Program-made: the position numbers and the translations under genes
Assembly: GCA_025060475.1 (NCBI GenBank)
Contig: JANXBZ010000001.1
Location: 150,366-214,365, forward strand
Length of the DNA: 64,000 bases
DNA from: Dictyoglomus sp.
GTDB taxonomy: Bacteria; Dictyoglomota; Dictyoglomia; Dictyoglomales; Dictyoglomaceae
Reading direction: 5' to 3'
Shown here: one piece after another, positions 1-8,866 of the stretch
Position numbering within the stretch: the stretch's first letter is position 1
How the letters are laid out: the number at the start of each line of letters is the position of its first letter
The notes under the pieces: generated by a model
The model's database searches: none
The model's input: the letters and a program-made list of their open reading frames with translations, nothing else
Told to the model about the DNA's origin: nothing

Positions 1-557
1 TTTAAGGCATGAAGCCAATACCTCCAAAATATATATAACCAAAATAATGAAAAATCCTCATTTATTCTTAAAAGTCGTTCTTCTTTAATTAGTTTCTTAA
101 CTAACTCTAAAGTTTTTACCTTTCCCAATGAAGATTCATAAGCTACCTCTCTTACTGTTTTTAAACCATCAAAAGAGGAACACACTACCTCTTCTTCCAA
201 AGATAAATCCTCAATTTTAACAGGTAATAATATTACTTCACCAAGATAATCCATAAGATCAATATATTTTGCGGCACCTATTAATACTTCAAAGGGATCA
301 ATATCTAAAGTATAAAAAGAAGATTTCTCCTCAGGAAAGAAAATAAAATTTCCTTTATTCCATAATGCTAAATCTAATAGAGCATCCATATTTTCTAAAA
401 GTCCTGTTTTCGCATATACAATCCTACCCTCTTTAAAAAATACTTCAGCCTTTCTCTCTCCATCTTCAACCTGAAATTTACCTGTTTTCCTTCCTGAGGA
501 AAGAAGTTGAAGAACTTCCCATAGAGGTAAACTTACTAAGTCTCCCCTTATTCCCAT
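1..557 (-). CDS. DUF4388 domain protein, 3' end beyond window
   Basis: Reading the minus strand from an ATG at 557 gives about 185 uninterrupted codons that run off the left edge, so the gene is partial. The N-terminus (MGIRGDLVSLPLWEVLQLLS, then residues like RKTGKFQVEDGERKAEVFFK and a GRIVYAKTG turn) matches the DUF4388 (PATAN-like) pattern, which is found in signalling and gliding-type regulators. An AAGGAGG ribosome site lies 8 bases before the chosen ATG. An ATG five bases further upstream reads only four codons before a stop. The end nearest the edge turns hydrophobic and aromatic, so a frameshift there cannot be excluded. The function is not known beyond the domain. Confidence 0.6.
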   Translation of the reverse strand, partial: MGIRGDLVSLPLWEVLQLLSSGRKTGKFQVEDGERKAEVFFKEGRIVYAKTGLLENMDALLDLALWNKGNFIFFPEEKSSFYTLDIDPFEVLIGAAKYIDLMDYLGEVILLPVKIEDLSLEEEVVCSSFDGLKTVREVAYESSLGKVKTLELVKKLIKEERLLRINEDFSLFWLYIFWRYWLHAL

Positions 558-581
558 CCCATTTTCCTCCTTAGAGAATTT

Positions 582-1292
582 TTAACGGAGAAGACCCATT
601 TTCTTTTTTCTATATTGATCAAACATTATAGCTAGAATTATTATAGCTCCTATAGCTGAAGGTTGCCAATAGGCAGGAAATCCAAGAAGAACCATTCCTG
701 TTCTTAAGACCTGCATTATAGCAGCACCAATGAGTACTCCTAATATGGTTCCTTCACCACCAGTAAGAGAGGTTCCCCCAATTACCGCAGAAGCAATAAT
801 ATCTAATTCATATCCCAAAGCAGCAGTAGGCGCAGCAACACCAAGTCTTGCAGTCATAAGAATTCCTCCTACTGCTGTTAATAAACCACAAAGGGTATAT
901 ACTAATAATTTTATTCTTCCTGTATTAATTCCGGAAAGACGAGCTGCTTGTTCGTTACCACCTACAGCATATATTCTATATCCCCAAACCGTTCTATTTA
1001 AAAATAAAGAAACTATAATACCAAGAAGTACCATAATAATCACAGGAAGAGGAATACCAACTCCCAAAAATGGTATATCATATTGTCCCCAAAACATAAA
1101 ACTTCTAGGTAATTCTCTTACTGGCCAACCACCAGTTAACCCATAACAAAATCCACGAGCAATACTCATAGTTCCTAAAGTCGCCACAAAAGGAGGAAGA
1201 TTTGCTTTGCTAACTAAGAGACCATTAATAAATCCCACAAAGGCATAGATCTTCTTTTTGCAAATAATAGACATACTCCTACAAAGAACCAA
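582..1292 (-). pseudogene. Truncated RbsC/XylH-type sugar ABC permease (C-terminal part)
   Basis: The 236-codon frame encodes the C-terminal two thirds of a monosaccharide ABC permease. It has the [16 protein letters not shown] segment, the [10 protein letters not shown] loop (EAA-like) and the [19 protein letters not shown] motif near the end, with several membrane helices. Family members are about 310-330 residues; here the first helices are missing. The N-terminal 15-20 residues are not permease sequence but out-of-frame remains of the adjacent binding-protein gene. Missing helices plus a junction inside the neighbouring pseudogene point to a deletion remnant. The frame itself is otherwise intact and could be a recent loss. 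Confidence 0.75.
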
Positions 1293-1804
1293 TCTCTTAA
1301 TTTAGGATATGCTTGCATAACCTCTTATAATAATTGAACTCCTTTATTTATATCATCTTAGCATTCTACAATAGTTACAATTTTTATATTTAGGATATTG
1401 TTTTATTTCATCTCTAAATCCTATCATTTTCTCTTCTAGATTAGGAGCTCAAGGAACTCCAGTAAGGAATGCTACTTTTCTTTTTGTTCCCATGCTTTTA
1501 CTAAATTTCTTTATATACAGCTTTATTAATTACATCAACCTTACGCGCAATCACATCTTCTACCACTCTTGCTTGTTCTGTAGCATCAGAGGCCACAGAA
1601 CCAACATATAAAACTTCAACTTTATATGGGCCTTGCTTAGATAACTCTTCTGCTCTCTTAAAAGCCCCATCTCTTCCTGTCTCAAATACTGGATTATTTA
1701 ATGCCTTTGGAATCCAAGCAAAGACAAGTTTTTTAGGAACCTGTGCAGTAGCTAAAATTAAAAGGAGAATAATCAATAAAAAGGATCAAAAAACTCTTTT
1801 TCAT
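1225..1804 (-). pseudogene. Decayed sugar-binding protein of an ABC transporter (RbsB/XylF type)
   Basis: Three frames together spell a periplasmic sugar-binding protein. A signal peptide starts at an ATG near 1804 (MKKSFLILF) and needs a frameshift near 1780 to continue as [12 protein letters not shown]. The N-terminal lobe then reads to a stop at 1501-1503. After that come a frame change, KVAFLTGVP, an in-frame TGA and APNLEEKMIGFRDEIKQYP. More shifts lead to [14 protein letters not shown] and SMPLWD. At about 1225-1245 the text passes directly into permease sequence. Part of the binding protein, the whole ATPase gene and the permease N-terminus are therefore absent. The upstream promoter still looks good. 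It probably once worked with the neighbouring xylulokinase. Confidence 0.75.
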
Positions 1805-1875
1805 AAGAAACCTTCCCTAAAGTAAATTTTACAAAAAACTTAAATTCTTTACCAACCCCTATTAAGTTTTAATTA

Positions 1876-1904
1876 ATTTTAACATGAAATTTTTATTTAG
1901 TCAA
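1876..1904 (-). promoter_or_regulatory. Sigma70-type promoter for the decayed ABC transporter
   Basis: The minus strand reads TTGACT (1899-1904), a 17-base spacer, then TAAAAT (1876-1881), about 70 bases before the pseudogene's original ATG. The 264-base gap 1805-2068 holds nothing else recognisable. A functional-looking promoter in front of a broken gene suggests that the decay is recent. Confidence 0.55.
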
Positions 1905-2068
1905 AAATTAGCTTCTTTTTTAAAAATCTAAAAGTCTTTCTCTTTAAATACACTAATTAAATTTTCTAATATCCCATTCTAAAAAGAGACTTTCGTCCAA
2001 ATTTAGTTAAATAAGTATCTCACTCCTTAGGACAACAACTTTTACTCTTCTATATTAAAAAGTAAAAT

Positions 2069-3616
2069 TCATTTTTGATTTCCATAATATTTCTCTACAA
2101 AACTTGATAGTTTTCCAAAGTAATCCTTTATTAAGGGATATAAAGATCTGTATAATTCATACAATTCTCTATAAAGCTCCACATTTTCTTTTTTAGGTTC
2201 TTCTTTACTTACAACTTTTATTGCAGTTTCACATGCTAATTCTACGTTTTTATAGATTCCAACACCAACACCTGCTAGAAGCGCAGCACCGTATGCAGCT
2301 CCCTCAGTAACATTAATAGTTATTATAGGATTATTAAAAATATCTGCTAAAATCTGCCTCCAAAGAGGACTTCTTGCTCCTCCTCCAGAAACTCTAATTT
2401 CCTTAATTTCAATACCCAGATTTTTGATTAACTCTAAAGAATCCTTCAATCCAAAAGCAACTCCTTCAAGAACAGATCTTACAAAATAGGGTTTTTTATG
2501 TCTTAAAGATATTCCCATAAAAACCCCCTTTGCTCTTGGGTCAGGATAAGGAGTTCTTTCTCCTGTAAGATAGGGAAGGAATAATAATCCTTCTGCTCCA
2601 GAAGGTACCCTTTCTGCAGACATAGTTAAAAATTCATAGGGATCCTTTCCTGTCCACTTTGAAAGTTCCATTTCAATTTCTCCAAAGGAATCTCTAAACC
2701 ATCGGAAAGATCCCCCTGCTGATAGCATTACCCCCATAGTATGCCATTTTCCTGGTACTGCATGACAAAAAGTATGAAGTCTTCCTTCCTTTTCTCCTTC
2801 AGGCTTATCTAAATGAGCAAAAACCACTCCTGATGTTCCCAGGGTTACCGATACTATACCACTTTTTACAATACCTGTTCCTACTGCTTGAGCTGCTTGA
2901 TCTCCTCCTCCCCCAACTACGGGTATACCAGGCACTAAACCTAATTCCTCCGCCACATCTGATAAGAGAGTTCCCGTAATTTCAGGAGACTCATAAACTT
3001 TTGGCATCCAATCTTCAGGAATATCAAGTAAGGAAAGCATTTCCTTAGACCATTTTCTATTTTTTACATCAAAAAGTAAAGTTCCTGAAGCATCGGAAAC
3101 TTCCGAAGCATATTCTCCTGTTAAACGATAACGAATATAGTCCTTTGGAAGAAGAACTTTTTTCACCTTTGAGTAAATCTCAGGTTCATTTTCTCGAAGC
3201 CATAATATCTTAGGAGCAGTAAAACCTGTAAGAGCAAGATTTAGAGTTAAATTAAGAAGATTTTTAACTCCTCCTACTCTTTCTATAATTTCCTCACATT
3301 GCTTTGCAGTCCTTTGATCGTTCCAAAGTATTGCCTTTCTTAAAACTTTTCCTTGAGAATCTAAAAAGACAGATCCATGCATCTGACCTGTCAGTCCAAT
3401 AGCTTTAATATCCTTGGGAGATATAGCGGATAAACTTAAAATTTTCTGAATAGATTTTTTAGTTGCTTGCCACCAATCTTCTGGATCTTGTTCAGACCAG
3501 CCTGGATAAGGAGTGTAGAGAGGATACTCTTCTGTCCATGATTGAATTACATTTCCCTCTTCATTAATAAGCAGAGCTTTCGAACCTGTAGTTCCCACAT
3601 CAATTCCAATTAGCAA
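2069..3616 (-). CDS. xylB: Xylulokinase (FGGY family)
   Basis: Predicted to phosphorylate D-xylulose to xylulose 5-phosphate with ATP in the cytoplasm, feeding the pentose phosphate pathway. The N-terminal phosphate-binding loop IGIDVGTTGSKALL, the substrate loop GLTGQMHGSVFLD (catalytic-region His), the central GGGGDQAAQAVGTGI adenine/metal region and VSGGGARSPLWRQILAD near the C-terminus are all in FGGY order. At about 515 residues it is the normal family length. A TTG at 3616 is preferred because GAGGTGG lies five bases upstream. A GTG at 3625 is possible but falls inside that ribosome site. Its neighbour is a ruined sugar ABC transporter, so xylulose or xylose must enter by another route. 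Other FGGY kinases (gluconate, ribulose) are less likely. Confidence 0.88.
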   Translation of the reverse strand: MLIGIDVGTTGSKALLINEEGNVIQSWTEEYPLYTPYPGWSEQDPEDWWQATKKSIQKILSLSAISPKDIKAIGLTGQMHGSVFLDSQGKVLRKAILWNDQRTAKQCEEIIERVGGVKNLLNLTLNLALTGFTAPKILWLRENEPEIYSKVKKVLLPKDYIRYRLTGEYASEVSDASGTLLFDVKNRKWSKEMLSLLDIPEDWMPKVYESPEITGTLLSDVAEELGLVPGIPVVGGGGDQAAQAVGTGIVKSGIVSVTLGTSGVVFAHLDKPEGEKEGRLHTFCHAVPGKWHTMGVMLSAGGSFRWFRDSFGEIEMELSKWTGKDPYEFLTMSAERVPSGAEGLLFLPYLTGERTPYPDPRAKGVFMGISLRHKKPYFVRSVLEGVAFGLKDSLELIKNLGIEIKEIRVSGGGARSPLWRQILADIFNNPIITINVTEGAAYGAALLAGVGVGIYKNVELACETAIKVVSKEEPKKENVELYRELYELYRSLYPLIKDYFGKLSSFVEKYYGNQK

Positions 3617-3648
3617 ATTTACCACCTCTTTCCCATTTTTTTACTTAT

Positions 3649-3678
3649 ATTTTAGTAAATCGTTTTCTTTATTGTCAA
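3649..3678 (-). promoter_or_regulatory. Promoter of xylulokinase gene
   Basis: On the minus strand a perfect TTGACA (3673-3678) is followed after 18 bases by TAAAAT (3649-3654), about 33 bases before the TTG start. It separates xylB from the end of the hydrogenase-type operon. Confidence 0.6.
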
Positions 3679-3712
3679 GAATAATCCTTTTGTTTAAAGT
3701 TCTCTTAATTAT

Positions 3713-4903
3713 TTAAATATACCTTTTTTCTTTTAAGGTAAAAATTGCTATAAATATACCCAGTAATCCTAAAAGAAGGAGTAGATAAAAAACATAGAAA
3801 TAACTTCCCAAGATATCTCTTAATGCTCCAGAAACTGATACTCCTATTAATGCTCCAACCCCATAAGCTGTAAAAACAATCCCGTAGTTTTTACTATAAT
3901 GTCTTTGTCCGAAAAATATTATAGTAGCTGCTGGAGCAATAGCAAGCCATGCACCGAGAGTCAACCAAAAAAGACAAAAAGCTATTATATAAGTGTATAG
4001 ACTATTAGGATAAATTAACATGATTACCGAAGCAAAAATTACTAATGTGTAAGATAAAACTGAGGATTTTAAAGGAGAAATTTTATCTGTTAACCAACCA
4101 AATAAAGGTCTCCCTAGAGCATTAAAAATTGCAAATAAGGAAACTAACCCTGCAGTAAATTTGGGCTCCAATTTTATTAGTTCTTCTCCCACAGGACTTG
4201 TTATTCCAATAATCATTAAACCTATCAAAGTTCCTATTACGTAGCATGACCATAATCCATAAAATTTTGGGCTTTTTAGCATAGCTTTGGTATCTAAATC
4301 TATAGCAGAAATATTTTTATCTTTTTTTCCTACAGAAAAATCTTTAGAAGGAAATTTAAAAAGAAGACCCAAGACTAATATGATTATTAAAAAACTAAGT
4401 CCGAAAATTCTAAAAGTATAAAAAGGACCATAAATTTCTATTAGTTGGCGCGCTAAAGGAGCAGTAATAAGAGGAGATAAACCAAATCCTGAAATAGTAA
4501 GTCCCATAGCTAAACCTTTCTTATCAGGAAACCATCGAGAAATTACTGCTATAGGAACACCATAAACTACTCCTACACCGCCTCCTCCTAAAACCCCATA
4601 GGTTATAGTTATAAAGTTAATATTTCGAATAAACCCAGAAAGAATCCATCCTATACCTACCAATATTCCTCCTATTGCAATTACAGTCTTAGGAGAATAC
4701 TTATCTATAAACCTTCCAGAAATAGCCATTAACAAGGAAAACAAAGCTAAGAAAGTCATATAGGGCAGTCCACTTTGAACTGCGCCTATGTTTAAAATAT
4801 TCTCAAGAGGTTTTCTAAATATACTCCATGAATAAACTGTTCCTAAACATATATAAATTAAAATTCCTGCAGGAATAAGAATCCATCTTTTCTTATTTCC
4901 CAT
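3713..4903 (-). CDS. MFS transporter, oxalate/formate antiporter (OFA) type
   Basis: The protein has 396 residues with about twelve hydrophobic helices. The start WILIPAGILIYICLGTVYSW is the typical opening of OFA-family major facilitator carriers, which exchange organic anions such as oxalate, formate or monocarboxylates. Other MFS features are the loop after helix 2-3 (GRFIDKYSPKTV) and its counterpart in the second half (GRPLFGWLTDKISPLK). It lies six bases after the NuoF-like gene and is the last gene of the long operon, in the place where a catalytic hydrogenase gene would often be found. The substrate cannot be read from sequence. Confidence 0.78.
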   Translation of the reverse strand: MGNKKRWILIPAGILIYICLGTVYSWSIFRKPLENILNIGAVQSGLPYMTFLALFSLLMAISGRFIDKYSPKTVIAIGGILVGIGWILSGFIRNINFITITYGVLGGGGVGVVYGVPIAVISRWFPDKKGLAMGLTISGFGLSPLITAPLARQLIEIYGPFYTFRIFGLSFLIIILVLGLLFKFPSKDFSVGKKDKNISAIDLDTKAMLKSPKFYGLWSCYVIGTLIGLMIIGITSPVGEELIKLEPKFTAGLVSLFAIFNALGRPLFGWLTDKISPLKSSVLSYTLVIFASVIMLIYPNSLYTYIIAFCLFWLTLGAWLAIAPAATIIFFGQRHYSKNYGIVFTAYGVGALIGVSVSGALRDILGSYFYVFYLLLLLGLLGIFIAIFTLKEKRYI

Positions 4904-4909
4904 AGTCTC

Positions 4910-6700
4910 TTACTCCTTTTTAATTACTTTAAAAGGACATATTTGGAAACATATTCCACACTTAGTACACTTTTCTTGGTTAATTACATAAGTTCCATCA
5001 TAATCTTTAAATATAGCTCCTACGGGACAATTTTTAAAGCATATAGAGCATTTTCTACACTTTTCTCTTATTACTTCATAATGTATTAATGCAATACATG
5101 ATTTAGCTGGACATTTTTTGTCTTTTATATGAGCAATATATTCATCTCTAAAATATTTTAAGGTAGTTAAAACAGGATTTGGAGCTCCTTTTCCAAGACC
5201 ACAAAGAGAGGTATTTTTAATTACATTTGCAAGATCCTCAAGTTCTTCTAAATCTCTTATTTCCCCATCTCCTTTAGTTATCTTATCTAAAATTTCCAGC
5301 ATTCTTTTCGTTCCAACCCTACATGGTACACACTTTCCACATGATTCATCTTGAGTAAAGGATAGAAAGAATTTAGCCACATCTACCATGCAGTTATCTT
5401 CATCCATTACAATTAAACCTCCAGACCCCATAATTGCACCAAGAGATGTGATAGATTCATAATCTACTGGTGTATCTAAATACTCCGCCGGTATGCATCC
5501 ACCAGCAGGTCCTCCTATTTGAACAGCCTTGAATTTCCTTCCCTCAGGAATTCCTCCACCTATATCATAAACTATCTCTCTTAGAGTAATTCCCATGGGA
5601 ACTTCAATTAGCCCTGTCATATTAATCTTCCCAGCTAAAGCAAAAACTTTTGTCCCTTTACTTTTTTCTGTTCCAAGGGAAGAAAACCAATCTGCTCCTT
5701 TTAAGATAATTTCAGGAATATTTGCCCAAGTCTCTACATTGTTAATTACAGTAGGTTTATTCCATAGTCCAGAATTTACAGGAAAAGGAGGTCTTGGCCT
5801 TGGCATTCCTCTCTTTCCCTCTACTGACGCAATAAGAGCTGTTTCTTCACCACAAACGAAAGCTCCAGCACCAATTCTAATTTCAATATCAAAAGAAAAA
5901 TTCGTTCCTAAAATATTTTCTCCTAAAAGGCCATAGCTTTTTGCCTGTTCTAAAGCATAAGTTAGTCTTTTAATAGCAAGGGGATATTCAGCTCTTATGT
6001 ACACAAAACCCTTTTTTGCTCCTATAGCGTAGGCTCCAATAAGCATTCCCTCTATAACTGAATGAGGATCACCTTCTAAAATACTTCTGTCCATAAAAGC
6101 TCCAGGATCTCCTTCATCTGCATTACAGATAATATATTTTTCATCTCCTTTTGCTTTTCTACCTAGCTCCCACTTGATACCTGTAGGAAAACCAGCTCCT
6201 CCTCTGCCTCGAAGTCCTGATTTTTTAACCTCTTCAATCACTTCTTCAGGGGTCATCTCTGTAAGTACCTTTCCCAACGCAGAATATCCTTCTCTTGCTA
6301 TGTATTCTTCAATATTAAGAGGATCTATAAAACCTACATTTCTTAAAGCAATTCTAACTTGATTTTTAAAGAAGGGAAGTTCATTAATAGTAGGAAGAAA
6401 TATCTTTAACTCTGGTTCCCTTACTAAAAGCCTCTCCACAACTCTTCCTTTTAGTAAATGTTCGTTTACAATATCTCTTGCATCCTGAGGTTTTAAGCGA
6501 ATATAGAATATACCTTCAGGATATATGACCATAACAGGTCCTAAATCACAAGTTCCAAAGCATCCTGTTTCAATTATTTTAACTTCTTCGTAAATCTTAG
6601 CTTCTTTAAGTTCTTTTTCTAAAGCAGATTTAAAACTTTCTTCTCCTGCAGATATACATGCTGCTCCTGCACATATCAATATGTGTGCTCTTTCTGGCAT
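4910..6700 (-). CDS. NuoF/HndC/HydB-like NADH-binding flavoprotein subunit
   Basis: This is the diaphorase subunit of soluble multimeric [FeFe]-hydrogenases and related electron-bifurcating enzymes. It takes electrons from or gives them to NAD(P) through FMN and iron-sulfur clusters. Domain order: a thioredoxin-like [2Fe-2S] domain (residues 1-90, CAGAACISAGE and TGCFGTCDLGP cysteines); the FMN/NADH domain with GLRGRGGAGFPTGIKW and NADEGDPGAFMDRSI; the SLBB region; the NuoF cluster SCGKCVPCRVGTKRM; and a C-terminal 2x[4Fe-4S] ferredoxin (CRKCSICFKNCP, CTKCGICFQICP). At 596 residues it is full length. It sits with the NuoE-like and HndB-like genes. No HydA follows, so the partner is either encoded elsewhere or is the homologue at 9592-10920. 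Confidence 0.9.
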   Translation of the reverse strand: MPERAHILICAGAACISAGEESFKSALEKELKEAKIYEEVKIIETGCFGTCDLGPVMVIYPEGIFYIRLKPQDARDIVNEHLLKGRVVERLLVREPELKIFLPTINELPFFKNQVRIALRNVGFIDPLNIEEYIAREGYSALGKVLTEMTPEEVIEEVKKSGLRGRGGAGFPTGIKWELGRKAKGDEKYIICNADEGDPGAFMDRSILEGDPHSVIEGMLIGAYAIGAKKGFVYIRAEYPLAIKRLTYALEQAKSYGLLGENILGTNFSFDIEIRIGAGAFVCGEETALIASVEGKRGMPRPRPPFPVNSGLWNKPTVINNVETWANIPEIILKGADWFSSLGTEKSKGTKVFALAGKINMTGLIEVPMGITLREIVYDIGGGIPEGRKFKAVQIGGPAGGCIPAEYLDTPVDYESITSLGAIMGSGGLIVMDEDNCMVDVAKFFLSFTQDESCGKCVPCRVGTKRMLEILDKITKGDGEIRDLEELEDLANVIKNTSLCGLGKGAPNPVLTTLKYFRDEYIAHIKDKKCPAKSCIALIHYEVIREKCRKCSICFKNCPVGAIFKDYDGTYVINQEKCTKCGICFQICPFKVIKKE

Positions 6701-6732
6701 TTTAGTTCATATCCCTCCTTGTGTGTTATAAA

Positions 6733-7101
6733 TTACTCAGTAGATAAAACATCCTCTGTAACTATTTGCCCATTAATAACATGTTGTGCAATAATTCTTC
6801 TTGCCTTCTCAGGAGTAACATATTTATAAAGAACTTTGGGAGTACCTACCTTTTGCACTGAGATTATAGGTTCATATTCACATAGACCTATACATCCTGC
6901 TTGAGTTACTATCACATTTTGAAGATTCCTCTTTTCAATTTCATCAAGAATAGCAAGAAGAGTCTCCCTTGCTCCTGCTGCAATTCCACATGTTCCCATA
7001 TGAACTACAATTCTATCTTTACCTTCTGGAGATCGAGCCTGAATTTCAGTCTGAGCTTTTTCTCTAATTTTTTTTAATTCCTCTATGGTTAATTTTTTCA
7101 T
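6733..7101 (-). CDS. HndB-like thioredoxin-fold [2Fe-2S] ferredoxin
   Basis: A 122-residue protein with the [2Fe-2S] thioredoxin-like signature seen in HndB subunits of NADP-reducing hydrogenases: a first cysteine in VVHMGTCGIAAGARE and later ones in VTQAGCIGLCEYEPII, followed by PEKARRIIAQHVINGQ. It presumably passes electrons between the NuoE- and NuoF-like subunits. The cysteine set is shorter than in classical members (C-x-n-C-x3-C visible), so cluster ligation may be atypical. The start overlaps the stop of the HATPase gene by four bases, which implies translational coupling. Confidence 0.82.
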   Translation of the reverse strand: MKKLTIEELKKIREKAQTEIQARSPEGKDRIVVHMGTCGIAAGARETLLAILDEIEKRNLQNVIVTQAGCIGLCEYEPIISVQKVGTPKVLYKYVTPEKARRIIAQHVINGQIVTEDVLSTE

Positions 7102-7634
7102 ATTCCTATACCTCCTAAGTTTTTCTCAAGATATAGACGTAAAAAAGAAAGAGCTTGAGGATGATTTATTGGAATCTCACCAAGCTCAGCTTTTAAATCT
7201 TTCGTTGAAAACTCAAAATTTTTATCATCAAAAGAAATTTTAAAGAAAAAGTCAATATCAGGACAAGTAGCTACAAGAGCATATATTGTACCAGAAATAT
7301 TTCCCATTGGTGGAAGATCCAAATGAGAAGCAGGCAATATTGCAACTAGTTCTGTTCCTTCTCCTAATTTTGACTTAATTTCTAGATTTCCTCCACAACT
7401 ACCAACTATCTCATTAAAAAGAGAAATTCCTAGACCCACTCTCCGCGTTTTTCTTGTAGTTGTAAAGGGATTTTTTATCTCTTTCAGTATTTCTTCAGGA
7501 ATACCTTTTCCATCATCTTTTATTCTTATTCTCAAAAATTTACTATCTTTCATTATTTCCACTAATATATTTTTTGCTCCTGCAGAAATAGAATTTTCTA
7601 CTAGATCTAGAATATGAAGAGAGATTTCCTTCAT
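7098..7634 (-). CDS. HATPase_c (histidine-kinase-like ATPase) protein of hydrogenase operon
   Basis: A stand-alone GHKL ATP-binding domain of 178 residues. The N box (LVENSISAGAKNILV), G1 box (IKDDGKGIPEEIL), F-like PFTTT segment and G2 box (GLGISLFNEIV) are visible in order. There is no dimerisation/phosphoacceptor His region and no sensor domain. The last 60 residues look like a small regulatory extension. It overlaps its neighbours by four bases on both sides and sits between the NuoE- and HndB-like genes, an arrangement also known from Thermotoga-type hydrogenase clusters. It is probably a signalling partner of the operon's CBS/HATPase protein, not an electron carrier. Confidence 0.78.
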   Translation of the reverse strand: MKEISLHILDLVENSISAGAKNILVEIMKDSKFLRIRIKDDGKGIPEEILKEIKNPFTTTRKTRRVGLGISLFNEIVGSCGGNLEIKSKLGEGTELVAILPASHLDLPPMGNISGTIYALVATCPDIDFFFKISFDDKNFEFSTKDLKAELGEIPINHPQALSFLRLYLEKNLGGIGI

Positions 7635-8119
7635 GGATTTTCCTTTTTAAAATCCTCCAAAAGCTTCTTAACTTTATTAGGAGTTAACTTTCCATAAACC
7701 TCTTCATCTATCATCAGTGCAGGTGCCATACTACAAGCCCCAATACATCTTACCAAGTCTAAAGAATAATATCCATCCTCGGAAACCTTTCCCTCCTTTA
7801 ATCCCATCTGTTCTAAGGCAGTAAGAAGATCTGCTGCTCCCTTAACATAACATGCAGTTCCCATACAAAGTCTTACTACATGCTTTCCTTGAGGTTCTAA
7901 TCTGAAATAAGAATAAAAGGTTGCAATTCCATATATTTCGCTTAAAGGTATTTTTAACTTCTCAGAAAGTATTTCTAGAACTTCCTTTGGGAGAAAACCA
8001 AATTTTTCTTGAATTGCATGAAGGATCATAATTAGAGAACCCGGAACTCCCGAAAATTTCTCTAATATCTTATCTATCTCAGTCTTCGCATATTCTGATA
8101 CTTTTAGCTTCACTGCCAT
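7631..8119 (-). CDS. NuoE/HndA/HydC-like [2Fe-2S] subunit
   Basis: The 162-residue protein has the NuoE fold: an N-terminal helical part (YAKTEIDKILEKF, LIMILHAIQEKFGFLP) and a thioredoxin-like [2Fe-2S] domain. The four cysteines are in VRLCMGTACYVKGA and LVRCIGACSMAPALMIDE. The segment IYGIATFYSYFRL is characteristic of the family. It donates or accepts electrons with the NuoF-like flavoprotein encoded two genes downstream. Typical length is 150-170 residues, so it is complete. Confidence 0.9.
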   Translation of the reverse strand: MAVKLKVSEYAKTEIDKILEKFSGVPGSLIMILHAIQEKFGFLPKEVLEILSEKLKIPLSEIYGIATFYSYFRLEPQGKHVVRLCMGTACYVKGAADLLTALEQMGLKEGKVSEDGYYSLDLVRCIGACSMAPALMIDEEVYGKLTPNKVKKLLEDFKKENP

Positions 8120-8122
8120 TTT

Positions 8123-8866
8123 TTATACCTCCACTTTGTTCTTTATATTTTTTTCTTTAAAAGCCCTTAAAAAATTATCCCATGTAAAATCGTCCAAAAT
8201 TAAATAACTTTTAGGTTCCATTATATCATCAATATAATGGGCATCAGAAGATATTATATATGGTTTTTTTTCTAAATGAGGATATTTTTCAAAAAATTTT
8301 GTTGGATTTACCTTTTTTGAAAACTCTATTATATCATATCTCAAAGATTCGGGAATAAAACCTAAAGTTGAAACCACACTATATATAGGTTTATCAATAT
8401 GAGCAAGAATGCTTATTCCCTCCATTTTTTCTATCATTTTAAGAATCTCTTCTATAGATAAGGCCACAGAAATTGATAATAGCCTTTCTTCTATTCTTTC
8501 TACTTCATCTTTTTCATTCACTACCACCTGAACCCCGAATAAATTCTCGTTATTCTTTAAATTAGGAAGATAATTCCATAACTCTCTTTGAAATTCTAAG
8601 GCATACAAATAATCTTTAAAAATTCCAACAATATGCGCTTCCTCTCTCGATTGAATTTCAATTCCAGGTAAAGTGAAAACTCCCATTTTATCTCCCCAAT
8701 ATTTAACAGCAGGATAGTTTTCTACGATATGATGATCAGTAATAGCTATAATATTAATTTTTCTCATTTTTGCCCTTTCTATTATTGCTCTTGGAGTCAT
8801 ACTCCAATCTCCACAGGGGGACAAAACAGTATGAATATGTAAATCTATTCCATAGCATTTTAACAA
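8123..8866 (-). CDS. PHP-domain metal-dependent phosphoesterase
   Basis: A PHP domain protein of 247 residues. It begins YGIDLHIHTVLSPCGDWSM (HxH metal motif plus Cys), with ITDHHIVENYP and GIEIQSREEAHIV (E and H ligands), and ends with ISSDAHYIDDI (DxH). PHP enzymes hydrolyse phosphate esters (histidinol phosphate, nucleoside bisphosphates, 5'-AMP). The substrate here is not evident. Relatives of this gene occur in hydrogenase-associated operons, where they may act on a signalling nucleotide. That idea is inference from context. It overlaps the upstream DRTGG gene by seven bases. Confidence 0.78.
   Translation of the reverse strand: MLKCYGIDLHIHTVLSPCGDWSMTPRAIIERAKMRKINIIAITDHHIVENYPAVKYWGDKMGVFTLPGIEIQSREEAHIVGIFKDYLYALEFQRELWNYLPNLKNNENLFGVQVVVNEKDEVERIEERLLSISVALSIEEILKMIEKMEGISILAHIDKPIYSVVSTLGFIPESLRYDIIEFSKKVNPTKFFEKYPHLEKKPYIISSDAHYIDDIMEPKSYLILDDFTWDNFLRAFKEKNIKNKVEV

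Noticed and set aside
730..1146. Long plus-strand frames such as this one inside minus-strand genes
   Set aside because: They are antisense to real or remnant genes, have low-complexity composition and no ribosome sites, so they are shadows.
582..1292. Intact ABC permease gene
   Set aside because: It lacks the first helices, and its N-terminal residues are out-of-frame binding-protein sequence.
8123..8866. DNA polymerase/histidinol phosphatase assignment for the PHP protein
   Set aside because: Only generic PHP motifs are visible and the context is redox or regulatory; a specific substrate cannot be supported.
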